Assembly (NCBI RefSeq): GCF_032027425.1
Contig: NZ_JAVSJA010000001.1
Location: 3,360,001-3,424,000, forward strand
Reading direction: 5' to 3'
DNA length: 64,000 nucleotides
DNA from: Microcystis wesenbergii NRERC-220
Lineage (GTDB): Bacteria; Cyanobacteriota; Cyanobacteriia; Cyanobacteriales; Microcystaceae
In this document: one piece after another, positions 34,715-44,404 of the stretch
How the letters are laid out: each line of letters begins with the position of its first letter
How positions within the stretch are numbered: the stretch's first letter is position 1
Notes under the pieces: model-generated
Told to the model about the DNA's origin: nothing
The model's database searches: none
Seen by the model: only the letters and a program-made list of their open reading frames with translations
Position numbers and translations under genes: made by a program

Positions 34715-35143
34715 ACGCCCCTAGGCCAAGTAGAAATTAGCAAAGAAATTACCGACGAAACCCGAGAGATTGATCTATTTTTTTCGCCTCATCCAGAGGG
34801 GCAAATAACTGTCGATAATCTAGGATTATTAGGTCAAATTGCCCTAAATAGCACTCTCCTAGAACCCGATCGTAATTCTCCCACTCGTGCCGATGTGCGT
34901 AATTGTCTCTCGAAATTAACCGCCGTTTTTGCTGAACTACAGCGACAGGCCAAACGAGAAAATAGCCCCTACAATGAGGAAAATTTGCCCCGTTTATGGA
35001 TTCTTGCTCCTCTGGTTAGTGAAACTATATTAAACGGTTTTGGGGTGGCCTTAGACCCGAATTGGCCCGAAGGGGTCTATTTCTTGCCTCCTTTACAGCG
35101 CACGGCTATTATCAATCGAATCCGCCCGCGAGGAGCTATTTAA
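34715..35143 (+). pseudogene. Internal fragment of a Microcystis PD-(D/E)XK-like family protein, both ends lost
   Basis: One open frame reads VEISKEITDETREIDLFFSP, then LGLLGQIALNSTLLEPDRNS, LTAVFAELQRQAKRENSPYN, LPRLWILAPLVSETILNGFG and LPPLQRTAIINRIRPRGAI, then a stop. I recognise the core of an approximately 300-residue family frequent in Microcystis (REIDVWF, GLLGRFA, LQRQAKRE, LPKLWILTPT). The N-terminal start is replaced by CCTCCTGCC-type repeats, and the C-terminal half is missing. A GTG at 34895 could start a short product but is unlikely to be functional. Confidence 0.65.
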
Positions 35144-35751
35144 GCGTTTTTGTGATCTAACTCCCCAGTAGATGGAAGCAGGGAGAGGGGAGCAGGGGAG
35201 AGGGGAAAAGGGAGAAAAAAGCGTTCGACTGAGCTCACGCCGAAGTCTGTCTCCTCAATCCTGAATCCTCAATCCTGAATCCTAACCCAATGGTAGATGT
35301 TGGATTTTTGCAGGAGTTCTATTTTCCGCCAAAGATAAACAAAAATTATCTATTGACTCCAAAAACTTGAGAATATTTAAATTAACATTCCGCAATATTT
35401 ACAAATTCTTAAGAATTAATTGAGAAAGATTTTTATTTAACAACGATGTTGTAATGGTAACAGCGATTTGATAGAATTTCATAGTGGGTTATTTTGTGCT
35501 TTTTTGGACAGCAATGGTTGAAACCCTTGCTACAGCTACAGGGTGATCCTAATTAAGACGGGTAAATCGGTCAATTTCACCCACAACGATGATCTTTTTT
35601 TTGTGTAGTTTTATTGCAAAGAAAAAGTTTTTTTGACAAAAAGCACAAAGTATGCAGTAGTAGTTATGGCAGAGTGGGGGTTGGGGAGGGGGAAGCTGTC
35701 TCATCACCCTATCACCCCAAAACCCTATCACCCGACCACCGATCACTGAAT
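35144..35751. other. Intergenic region between the fragment and rplY
   Basis: Contains purine-rich repeats (GGGGAGAGGGGAGCAGGG-like, 35175-35215) and CTCAATC/CTGAATC heptamers (35252-35282), then AT-rich sequence. A pair of short complementary segments occurs around 35590-35640 (TTTTTTTTGTG and CACAAAG-like). No gene that I can support. Confidence 0.5.
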
Positions 35752-36309
35752 TTACCGTTTAGCGGCAACAACGGCAAAAACGGTGGTATGGGGATCATCT
35801 TTTAAAGTCACCCCTTCCGGCATTTTTAAATCACCCACGAGCAGGGATTGCCCCACACCGATGCCCGAAACATCAAATTCGATCACTTCTGGGATATTAT
35901 CAGCAGTACAGGAGACATTAACTTCGTTGACGAACTGTTCGATTAAACCGCCCTGTTTAGTTCCGATCGCTTCTCCTATGGCTTTAACTGGAACGACGAT
36001 ATCGAGCTTACCGTGGGCAGATACCGAAAAGAAACTGAGGTGATAGAGATTTCTTTTCCAAGCATGAGATTGTACCTCTTGGATCAAAGCTTTTCCCGTC
36101 CAGGGCATTTCGGGGACATTCACATCCACCAGGGTATTATTTACCGAGGCTTTTTTCAGTAGGGTTAAGGCCGCTTTTTCAGGAACCACGAGGGAAACCG
36201 ATTCCGTGCCGTTGTGGCCGTAGAGAACCGCTGGGATCAAACCCTGACGACGTAGGGCCCTGGGGTTAATATTTTCGGGTCTTTTTTGACATTCAACGCT
36301 AACTTGCAT
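35752..36309 (-). CDS. rplY: Ribosomal protein L25 (Ctc/TL5 type)
   Basis: 185 residues with the N-terminal L25 5S-rRNA-binding domain (QKRPENINPRALRRQGLIPA, then VLYGHNG) and the C-terminal TL5 beta domain (VNEVNVSCTADNIPEVIEFD). This long form is general in cyanobacteria. It begins 27 bp downstream of purA on the same strand, so the two are probably cotranscribed. Confidence 0.93.
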   Translation of the reverse strand: MQVSVECQKRPENINPRALRRQGLIPAVLYGHNGTESVSLVVPEKAALTLLKKASVNNTLVDVNVPEMPWTGKALIQEVQSHAWKRNLYHLSFFSVSAHGKLDIVVPVKAIGEAIGTKQGGLIEQFVNEVNVSCTADNIPEVIEFDVSGIGVGQSLLVGDLKMPEGVTLKDDPHTTVFAVVAAKR

Positions 36310-36336
36310 AGTTGACTAATCCTCTTTGGCAATGAT

Positions 36337-37686
<1,350 letters not shown>

Positions 37687-37807
37687 TTAGTCTAGCTAAA
37701 GTTCACACAAACTTCTATTATCCCTCTTGGCCAATACAACTGTCAAGTTATCTCTCTTAGCTAATTGTGGGGAGAAGGCGAGGGGAAAACTCGCCTATTT
37801 TCAGGGT

Positions 37808-37975
37808 TTATTGACCTTCCCGACTGATTTGACGCTCGATAGTTTCGATAGCGGCATTTAATCCCGCTAGACGGGTTTCGAGGTCATCGCGCATCCATTT
37901 GAGGAATGTTAATTTACGCTCTTGACATTCTTGGCGGGAAGTGCTGCCACCAGTGTTGAAGAAGAAGGGAAACAT
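37808..37975 (-). CDS. Small conserved-looking 55-residue protein
   Basis: An ATG at 37975 opens 55 codons: MFPFFFNTGGSTSRQECQER, then a helical part with KLTFLKWMRDDLETRLAGLN and AIETIERQISREGQ. The heptad-like spacing of hydrophobics suggests a short coiled coil. Codon use is normal for the neighbourhood and the frame fills the purA-LptF/G gap on the same strand. Function unknown. Confidence 0.6.
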   Translation of the reverse strand: MFPFFFNTGGSTSRQECQERKLTFLKWMRDDLETRLAGLNAAIETIERQISREGQ

Positions 37976-38035
37976 AGACTAAGAGGCCTGCTATAACTCT
38001 ACGTCTCCTATCTTGACGAAAATTTTTAAAAAAGT

Positions 38036-39199
38036 CTAACCGTTAAGTCGCCATAATAACCACAGACCTAACCCAAAACCGAAAAAGTTAGGCAGCCAGG
38101 CAGCTAGGAAGGGGGAAAGGGTGGCGGTTAGTCCCAAGCTGCCCACTAAGAAGTTTAAAAGATAGTAGAGGAAAACAATGGCGACACTGAGACCGAAACT
38201 GGTTCCCCGACTGATTCTTTGCGGTAGAGAACCCAAGGCACAACCTATGGTAGCAAAGACCATACAGACAAAGGGAAAGGCGATTTTTTGCTGGATTCGC
38301 ACTTGAAAAAACCTGACTCTCTTATCATCGCCACTGAGTTTGAGCAGTTGCACATATTCGATCGCCTGTGGTATGTTCATCTCGTAGGGATCGCGGCTTT
38401 GACGAGCAAAATCGAAAGCGGAGCGAGATAAAGCGATTTTTTCGGCTTTAAAGGGGATAACTTGGCTATAGGAGGCGTTAGGGGGGGTTAATTCATAGAT
38501 AATGCCGTTAAAAAAGTCCCAGACGTTATCGACGGCATTCCAACGGGCCGAATCGGCGATAATAATTTGATTTAATTCTTGTTTTAGCCAACGGATAACG
38601 GTGACGGCTTTCATCTTTTCCCCGTCAAATTGTTCCGCATAAAATAAACTTATTAAATTGCGATTAATCGTACCATTTTCTAAGTTTTTTATTTCATAAT
38701 CGGGATAATAAAAATCTTTATTTTTCCAAAAACTTGCTTCTTTATTAATTTTCTGCACTAAAATTTCTGTGGCTCGATAATTAGCATTGGGAACCACATA
38801 TTCGTTTAATAAAAATGTCACCACTGTAACTATTAAACTCAGGCAAAAAGTGGGTATAAAAAGACGGTAAAGAGTGACTCCACAGCTTTGCAGGGCAACG
38901 GTTTCGCTATCACTACTTAAACGTCCGTAGGTGATTAAAGTGGCCAGTAAAAGGGAAACTGGCAGGGAATAGGTGACAAATTCTGGCACTTTTAACAGGA
39001 GAATTTCTAGGGCCGAGGCAAGGGGTAGATTGGCATCAACTACCTGATTAGCTAAATCGGAAAGATTGCCGATCGCTACTCCCAAAGAGGCAAATAAACC
39101 AACACTAAATAAAAATGGGGGTAGTAGTTGGCTGATCAGATAGCGATCAATGAGGGCAATACCTCCATTTACCCAGTAAGAAATCTTTTTCTTAATCAT
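38036..39199 (-). CDS. LptF/LptG (YjgP/YjgQ) family permease
   Basis: 387 residues. N-terminal TM (about 18-45) after IDRYLISQLLPPFLFSVGLF, two further TMs (about 63-90 and 105-130), a large periplasmic beta-rich domain (about 135-290), and three C-terminal TMs. LptF/G form the membrane part of the ABC exporter that moves lipopolysaccharide to the outer membrane. The motif SDSETVALQSCGVTL is the LptF/G coupling-helix region. Cyanobacteria often carry a single such gene. Unclear whether it acts as LptF or LptG. Confidence 0.88.
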   Translation of the reverse strand: MIKKKISYWVNGGIALIDRYLISQLLPPFLFSVGLFASLGVAIGNLSDLANQVVDANLPLASALEILLLKVPEFVTYSLPVSLLLATLITYGRLSSDSETVALQSCGVTLYRLFIPTFCLSLIVTVVTFLLNEYVVPNANYRATEILVQKINKEASFWKNKDFYYPDYEIKNLENGTINRNLISLFYAEQFDGEKMKAVTVIRWLKQELNQIIIADSARWNAVDNVWDFFNGIIYELTPPNASYSQVIPFKAEKIALSRSAFDFARQSRDPYEMNIPQAIEYVQLLKLSGDDKRVRFFQVRIQQKIAFPFVCMVFATIGCALGSLPQRISRGTSFGLSVAIVFLYYLLNFLVGSLGLTATLSPFLAAWLPNFFGFGLGLWLLWRLNG

Positions 39200-39406
39200 T
39201 GATTTTGGTTAACTCACTCCTATTTCATCCCATTTCCTAACCCGCGGCCGTCTTGCTTACACCTTCGGTTAGCCTATCATATTTTGTCTTTGACGAAAAA
39301 CACCGCCGGAAGTTGTATGATTGCGGGGAGAGTGGACAGAAGTAAGGATTTGGGTAAGTGTAGATAATTTTTCTGTTCCTATTCCCCGATCATCCCGAGG
39401 TGAATT

Positions 39407-40453
39407 ATGCTGCTAAACTGGCAAACTTTTACTATTCATAAACGAGTACCTTTAAGGATTAGTCGCGGCACTACCAGCGAAAATACTAATATCTGGCTGA
39501 AAATTAGCGAGGAAAATATCGAAGGGTGGGGAGAGGCATCCCCTTTTGATATTACCAGCGAGGAGAAAAAACCCGATAAAATCCTGCAAGAATTAAACTC
39601 GATCGCTCCTCTTTTACAATCTTTTCACCCCTGTCAACGCCAAGAAATTGAGAAAATTTTATGGCAAAATCAGATATCTTCGGCTACTCGTGCCGCTATT
39701 GATACGGCACTGCACGACTGGTTAGGCAAAAAAGCTAATTTACCTCTCTGGCAAATTTTTGGACTCGATCGCTCTTTAATTCCGCCGGTTTCTGTTACTA
39801 TCGGTTTAAATTCTCCAGAAAATGTGCAGAAAAGGCTGTTAGATTGGCTAGAAATCGGCGATTTTAGCTTATTAAAAGTCAAATTAGGCTCACCGGACGG
39901 TATAGAAGCCGATCAAGCCATAATTCTGGCCATTAAAGAAATTGTCCCCCATTTGCCCCTAACTGTCGATGCTAATGGTGGTTGGAAATTTAGCGATGCG
40001 GTGAAAATGTGCCAATGGTTAGAGGAAAAAGGCGTTATTTATGTGGAACAACCCCTATCCGTGGGACAAGAACGAGATTTAATTGATTTATACCAAAAAT
40101 CGCCCTTACCCATCTTCGTCGATGAAAGCTGTTTTTCTAGTCAAGATATCCCGAAACTAGCCGATCGAGTCCACGGCATTAATATTAAACTAATGAAAGC
40201 TGGCGGATTAGCCGAAGTGCAAAGAATGATTCATATTGCCCAAGCTTGCCGACTGCAAATTATGTTCGGATGTTACTCTGACAGCAGTTTAGCCAATACT
40301 GCCCTAGCACATCTTGGCCCGCTTGTCAACTATCTTGACCTAGATAGTCATTTAAATTTACGCGATGATCCCTTCACGGGATTAAGCTTAGAAAAGGGAC
40401 GTTTACAACCAAATAATTCACCCGGTTTGGGTGTTAGTTTACGGATAAGCTAA
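39407..40453 (+). CDS. Enolase-superfamily dipeptide epimerase, DgcA-like
   Basis: 348 residues. Muconate-lactonizing/AE-epimerase subgroup: K-x-K at 157-159 (LLKVKLG), metal ligands D188 (VDANGGW), E214 (VEQP) and D239 (VDES), and a catalytic lysine in IKLMKAGG (261-264). L-Ala-D/L-Glu epimerases have this set. The next gene is DUF1611 (DgcN-like); in other bacteria DgcA and DgcN act together on D-glutamate through an N-acetyl intermediate, so this pair may do the same or epimerise peptidoglycan dipeptides. The last codons and stop lie inside a MITE, so the native C-terminus may be altered. Confidence 0.85.
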   Translation: MLLNWQTFTIHKRVPLRISRGTTSENTNIWLKISEENIEGWGEASPFDITSEEKKPDKILQELNSIAPLLQSFHPCQRQEIEKILWQNQISSATRAAIDTALHDWLGKKANLPLWQIFGLDRSLIPPVSVTIGLNSPENVQKRLLDWLEIGDFSLLKVKLGSPDGIEADQAIILAIKEIVPHLPLTVDANGGWKFSDAVKMCQWLEEKGVIYVEQPLSVGQERDLIDLYQKSPLPIFVDESCFSSQDIPKLADRVHGINIKLMKAGGLAEVQRMIHIAQACRLQIMFGCYSDSSLANTALAHLGPLVNYLDLDSHLNLRDDPFTGLSLEKGRLQPNNSPGLGVSLRIS

Positions 40454-40572
40454 GACGTATTTAAACCGCTTATTCTTAGATTAGCCGAATCTCCCCCAAT
40501 CCCTTTACTGTTGCCTTTTGCCTGTTGCCTCTTGCCTCGTCTCAACAAGCAATTTAAATTACGAACAGCTTA
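40446..40572 (+). mobile_element. MITE family A, copy 2, between dgcA-like and dgcN-like genes
   Basis: 127 bp, TAAGCTAAGAC at the left and CAGCTTA at the right, with the family core GATTAGCCGAATCTCCCCC. The stop codon of the upstream gene (40451-40453) is within its first eight bases, and the next gene's ATG is 4 bp after its right edge. Carries TTGCCT[T/C] heptamers in its middle. Confidence 0.8.
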
Positions 40573-40576
40573 AAAG

Positions 40577-41620
40577 ATGACTAATTATTTGACTCCTGAC
40601 AAGAAAGTAGCGATTCTTCTCCATGAAGGAATCAAAGGAACCCGGGGCAAAACCGGATTAAGTTATCTGCGTTACGGGAAAGCGCAGGTAGTGGCGATTA
40701 TTGACGCAGAAAGTGCCGGCAGCACCTTAAAAGAAGTGGCTGGAATCGATCGCCCCTTGCCGATTGTTGCTACTGTTAGGGAAGCTCTAACCTATCATCC
40801 CGATACCCTGTTAATTGGCATCGCACCCTCAGGAGGCATTTTACCCCCCCATTGGCTAGAAGAAATCAAAGAGGGGGTAAATGCAGGGTTATCCCTCGTT
40901 AATGGTCTCCATACACCCCTAAAACCCCTTTTTCCTCAGCTTAAACCGGATCAATGGATTTGGGATATCCGTCTGGAACCCCAAGGCTTAAAAATTGGGC
41001 AAGCGCGGGCGAAAAATTTAACCTGTCAGCGTATTTTAACCGTAGGCACGGATATGAGTGTGGGCAAAATGTCCACTAGCATCGAATTACATCGGGTTGC
41101 CCCAGAAAAAGGGCTAAAATCGCAATTTTTAGCCACTGGACAGGGGGGAATTATGATCGCGGGGAAAGGTGTACCCTTGGATGCAGTGCGCGTCGATTAT
41201 GCTGCTGGTGCGATCGAGGCTTTGGTGTTAGAATCGGCGGAAAATAACGATATTTTGTTTATTGAGGGTCAAGGCTCTCTTTTACACCCTGGATCCACGG
41301 CTACCTTGCCCTTAATGCGTGGCAGTCAACCAACGGGGTTAATTCTCGTCCATCGCGCCGGACAAATTCACATCAAAGATTTACCCGATATTCTCATCCC
41401 TCCCCTAACAGAAGTGATTAAACTCTACGAAATGACTGCCAGCGCTGGGGGAAGTTTCGGGGAGGTGAAGGTAAAGGGGATTAGTTTAAATACTTTTCAT
41501 CTTAGTCCGGAGGCGGCAGTTAAAGCTATAAAAACTGTGCAGGAGGAAACGGGGTTATTTTGTACCGATGTTGTCCGTTTTGGCGGTCAAGGGTTATTAT
41601 CAGTGATCAGTGATCAGTAA
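40577..41620 (+). CDS. DUF1611-family protein, DgcN-like
   Basis: 347 residues. N-terminal Rossmann-like part (VAILLHEGIKGTRGKTGLSY) and a C-terminal P-loop-like part (TVGTDMSVGKMSTSIEL, LFIEGQGSLLHPG). DUF1611 proteins include DgcN, reported to use acetyl-CoA to N-acetylate D-glutamate ahead of DgcA. The start is 4 bp from a MITE edge, and its last six codons (SVISDQ) are read from CAGTGATC tandem repeats, so both ends have been remodelled by repeats. Confidence 0.85.
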   Translation: MTNYLTPDKKVAILLHEGIKGTRGKTGLSYLRYGKAQVVAIIDAESAGSTLKEVAGIDRPLPIVATVREALTYHPDTLLIGIAPSGGILPPHWLEEIKEGVNAGLSLVNGLHTPLKPLFPQLKPDQWIWDIRLEPQGLKIGQARAKNLTCQRILTVGTDMSVGKMSTSIELHRVAPEKGLKSQFLATGQGGIMIAGKGVPLDAVRVDYAAGAIEALVLESAENNDILFIEGQGSLLHPGSTATLPLMRGSQPTGLILVHRAGQIHIKDLPDILIPPLTEVIKLYEMTASAGGSFGEVKVKGISLNTFHLSPEAAVKAIKTVQEETGLFCTDVVRFGGQGLLSVISDQ

Positions 41621-41739
41621 ACAGTGATCAGTTAATGACTCCTGTTATCCTAAAAACGGCGATAGATGGGGAGTTTTGCCTTGCCAAATCAGCAAATAGG
41701 GATAAAATCAAAACAAATTAGTTTTTCGGCGACCATATC

Positions 41740-42084
41740 ATGTTAACCCCATCGGATAGTAAATTATCTAAGCAGCAGCAGATTCTCTCGGCTGTTTCCG
41801 AAGAAGAACAGCTTAAACAGCAACGGATTCAGGAAGTGCTATTGTTAATAGATAGTTTATTCCAAAGAGAGGAAACGACTTTTAGAATTATCATTGACTG
41901 TCTTTACGATGTGGGTTCGTTAAATTTAATTAATAAAAAGTTTCATCGTCGTTACTTAAATTGTATTATGAAGGCGATCGCTCGTTTTTCTAAGCCTATA
42001 TTCAGAATTTATGCTCTCTATTGGGTAAAAAAAAATAGCCCCAAATTAATTACTAATTGGTTGGCTAGTAAGGTTAAATTCTAG
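41740..42084 (+). CDS. Hypothetical 114-residue basic protein
   Basis: Starts at an ATG; acidic/Gln-rich helix first (SKQQQILSAVSEEEQLKQQR), then hydrophobic/aromatic helices (TTFRIIIDCLYDVGSLNLI) and a strongly basic C-terminal half (KAIARFSKPIFRIYALYWVK). I do not recognise a family. The composition suggests a cyanobacterial membrane-associated or RNA-binding small protein. No neighbours in the same transcription unit are evident. Confidence 0.6.
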   Translation: MLTPSDSKLSKQQQILSAVSEEEQLKQQRIQEVLLLIDSLFQREETTFRIIIDCLYDVGSLNLINKKFHRRYLNCIMKAIARFSKPIFRIYALYWVKKNSPKLITNWLASKVKF

Positions 42085-42261
42085 CCAAGGATAAACCCCA
42101 GAGACAGTGATCAGTAAACAGTAAGCAGTAAACAGTGACCAATCAATAACCACTGATAACTGATATAGCGTTTCTCATCAAGATGAAGTATAGGCTAATC
42201 TGATCCTGTCTCCTGACTCCCCAAAACGAAGACTTCGTACCTCACTATTAAGATATAGGGA

Positions 42262-43269
42262 CTAAATTTGCACCTGTCTGAGATGACGACGGGGATCGGT
42301 GCTACGCTGAGATTTAATTTTCTCGTATAATTCCCGTTCGATCGCCGTTAATTCTTTGGGAGTATCGATGACAATTTTGACTAATTGATCGCCGCGTTGT
42401 CCTTTATTGTCGATCCAACCTTTGCCCCGTAAGCGCAGGGATTGACCGGAACGAATACCGGCAGGAACTTTTACCGTCACCAGGCCATCGGGGGTAGGAA
42501 CTTCGATCGCTGTGCCTAAAACCGCCTCATCGGGAGTAATCGGCACTTCACAGGTTAAATTATCGCCTTCAAAAGCAAAGAAAGGATGGGGTTCTAATTC
42601 CACATCGAGAAATAGATCTCCCCGTTGTTTACTCAAGGGATCGATTAGTCCTTTACCCCGTACCCGGAGACGATTACCGGTTTTGGTTCCTGGGGGGATT
42701 TTGATATCGATCATTTCTCCGGCTAAATTAACCCGTTTTTGTACTCCTCGTAAAGCTTCCGCAAAACTCAGACGCAGTTTAGTGGTGGAGATACCAGAAG
42801 TGACGGATTGCGGTGGAGTACGAGCGCCGGCAAAGTCGTTAAAATTGCTAAAATCGCCAAATCCTCCCCCCGGAGTACCGTAGGAATAGGAACGGGTGCG
42901 AGTACCGCCGGGGCGACCCATGCGACCGAGCAGTTCATTGATAAAATCATCAAAGGTGCTGTACTGGCTAAAGTCAAAACCGTCCGAACCGAAGTCAACC
43001 CCCGGATTACCACCCGGCCAATTTGATCGCCCAGCCTGTTGCCAATATTGTCCAAATTGATCGTATTTTTGGCGTTTTTCGCTATCGGAGAGGACTTCGT
43101 AAGCTTCACTAATTTCTTTAAAACGTTCTTCGGCGCTTTTATCGTTAGGATTGCGATCGGGGTGATATTTGACGGCTAATTTACGAAAAGCTTTTTTAAT
43201 TTCTTCAGCGCTGGCAGTTTTACCTACTCCCAGAACGGCATAATAATCTTTATAATCTGCGGCAGGCAT
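42262..43269 (-). CDS. DnaJ-class co-chaperone lacking the zinc finger (CbpA/type II)
   Basis: 335 residues. J domain at 6-72 with H36-P37-D38 to stimulate DnaK ATPase, a Gly/Phe-rich linker (about 75-160), then two C-terminal substrate-binding beta domains ([20 protein letters not shown]). No CxxCxGxG repeats, so type II. Full length for cyanobacterial DnaJ2-like proteins. Sits alone between repeat-filled spacers. Confidence 0.93.
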   Translation of the reverse strand: MPAADYKDYYAVLGVGKTASAEEIKKAFRKLAVKYHPDRNPNDKSAEERFKEISEAYEVLSDSEKRQKYDQFGQYWQQAGRSNWPGGNPGVDFGSDGFDFSQYSTFDDFINELLGRMGRPGGTRTRSYSYGTPGGGFGDFSNFNDFAGARTPPQSVTSGISTTKLRLSFAEALRGVQKRVNLAGEMIDIKIPPGTKTGNRLRVRGKGLIDPLSKQRGDLFLDVELEPHPFFAFEGDNLTCEVPITPDEAVLGTAIEVPTPDGLVTVKVPAGIRSGQSLRLRGKGWIDNKGQRGDQLVKIVIDTPKELTAIERELYEKIKSQRSTDPRRHLRQVQI

Positions 43270-43339
43270 CGATACGCTATCTCCTTAGCAATGAGGATTC
43301 AGTCGGGATATTCCTAATCTAACTTAATTTTATCGCTGT

Positions 43340-43473
43340 CAGGCTTGAATCAGTGATCAGTGATCGGTGAACAGTAACCAGTAACCGGTGATCAGTGAAA
43401 ATAAAGTGCCAAAGTTTTCACTTAACACTATCTACTTAAAACTCCAATCTGATAACTGATAACTGATAACTGA
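43340..43473. repeat. CAGTGATC / CAGTAACC / GATAACT tandem repeats
   Basis: Short-period runs between the DnaJ and TVP38 genes, including GATAACT heptamers at 43449-43475. They reach the stop region of the TVP38 gene on the left strand. Confidence 0.85.
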
Positions 43474-44124
43474 TCACTGAAAGGGAAATTGCCGACGACG
43501 ACGATACCAAGTTCCCACACCTACTAACAGAGCAATGAGGGTAAAAGCCACCATTAGGGGCAATATATCGCCTTTTCCTAAAGATTTTAAACCCGCACCC
43601 ATCATGACAAAGGGTAAAATTCCGGGGACAGTGCCTAATAAAGTACCGATCAAATAATCGCGAAAACGGATAGAAGTTAATCCCGCAACAAAGTTAACGA
43701 TACCGTAGGGAATAATCGGTAATAGACGGATAGCAAACATATAAAATAGGCCGCCTTGCTGCATTTCTGCATCGATCGCTTGCCATTTTCCCTGAAATTT
43801 TTTGGCGGTATATTCCCGGCCAATAGTACGAGTAAAAGCAAAGGCAACTATAGCGGCCACCAAAGCGGCGATCGTTGTCCAAACTGTTCCCATAACTACC
43901 CCAAAGATAGCCCCACCACTGAGGTTTAAGGGGGTAGAAGGCAGGATTAAAATTGTTCCGATCGTATAGAGAATAATATACAAAATGGGGGCCATAATTC
44001 CCATTTGTTTTAACCAGATCTGTAATTGTTGGGAGTCGATACCACCGATCAGATAAATTCCGATCGCCGTGGCGATAATACAAATTACGGTTAGGATAAT
44101 GACACTACTTTTAGTTTTAGACAT
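43474..44124 (-). CDS. TVP38/TMEM64 (DedA-related VTT) membrane protein
   Basis: 216 residues with about six TM helices (first at 8-28). VTT-domain signatures: FAIRLLPIIPYGIVNFVAG (near 130-150), followed by RFRDYLIGTLLGTVPG. Related DedA/VTT proteins act as lipid scramblases or transporters. Specific substrate not deducible. The last residues are basic (YRRRRQFPFQ), consistent with positive-inside topology. Confidence 0.9.
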   Translation of the reverse strand: MSKTKSSVIILTVICIIATAIGIYLIGGIDSQQLQIWLKQMGIMAPILYIILYTIGTILILPSTPLNLSGGAIFGVVMGTVWTTIAALVAAIVAFAFTRTIGREYTAKKFQGKWQAIDAEMQQGGLFYMFAIRLLPIIPYGIVNFVAGLTSIRFRDYLIGTLLGTVPGILPFVMMGAGLKSLGKGDILPLMVAFTLIALLVGVGTWYRRRRQFPFQ

Positions 44125-44404
44125 TTAACGGCAATTTTGGGCTAAGTTCGGGTTGCAAAACATAAGATGCAGCCGGGGTCAATATTTCCCTATTGCCAAA
44201 AATATAGCAGAAATCGGCTAAGAATCGCTCTCGATCTCAATATTAGCCAGCTGCCCGATCGGTCCCCAAATTACCCCCGATATCGGTGTGGGTAGTTCAT
44301 ACTAAATCCGGTTATTAAAAATTGATTATTTATTCTCCGTTTTGCCTTTTGCCTATTGCCTATTGCCTCTCCTGATATGTAGCCTATACTCAACGGATTT
44401 AGTA

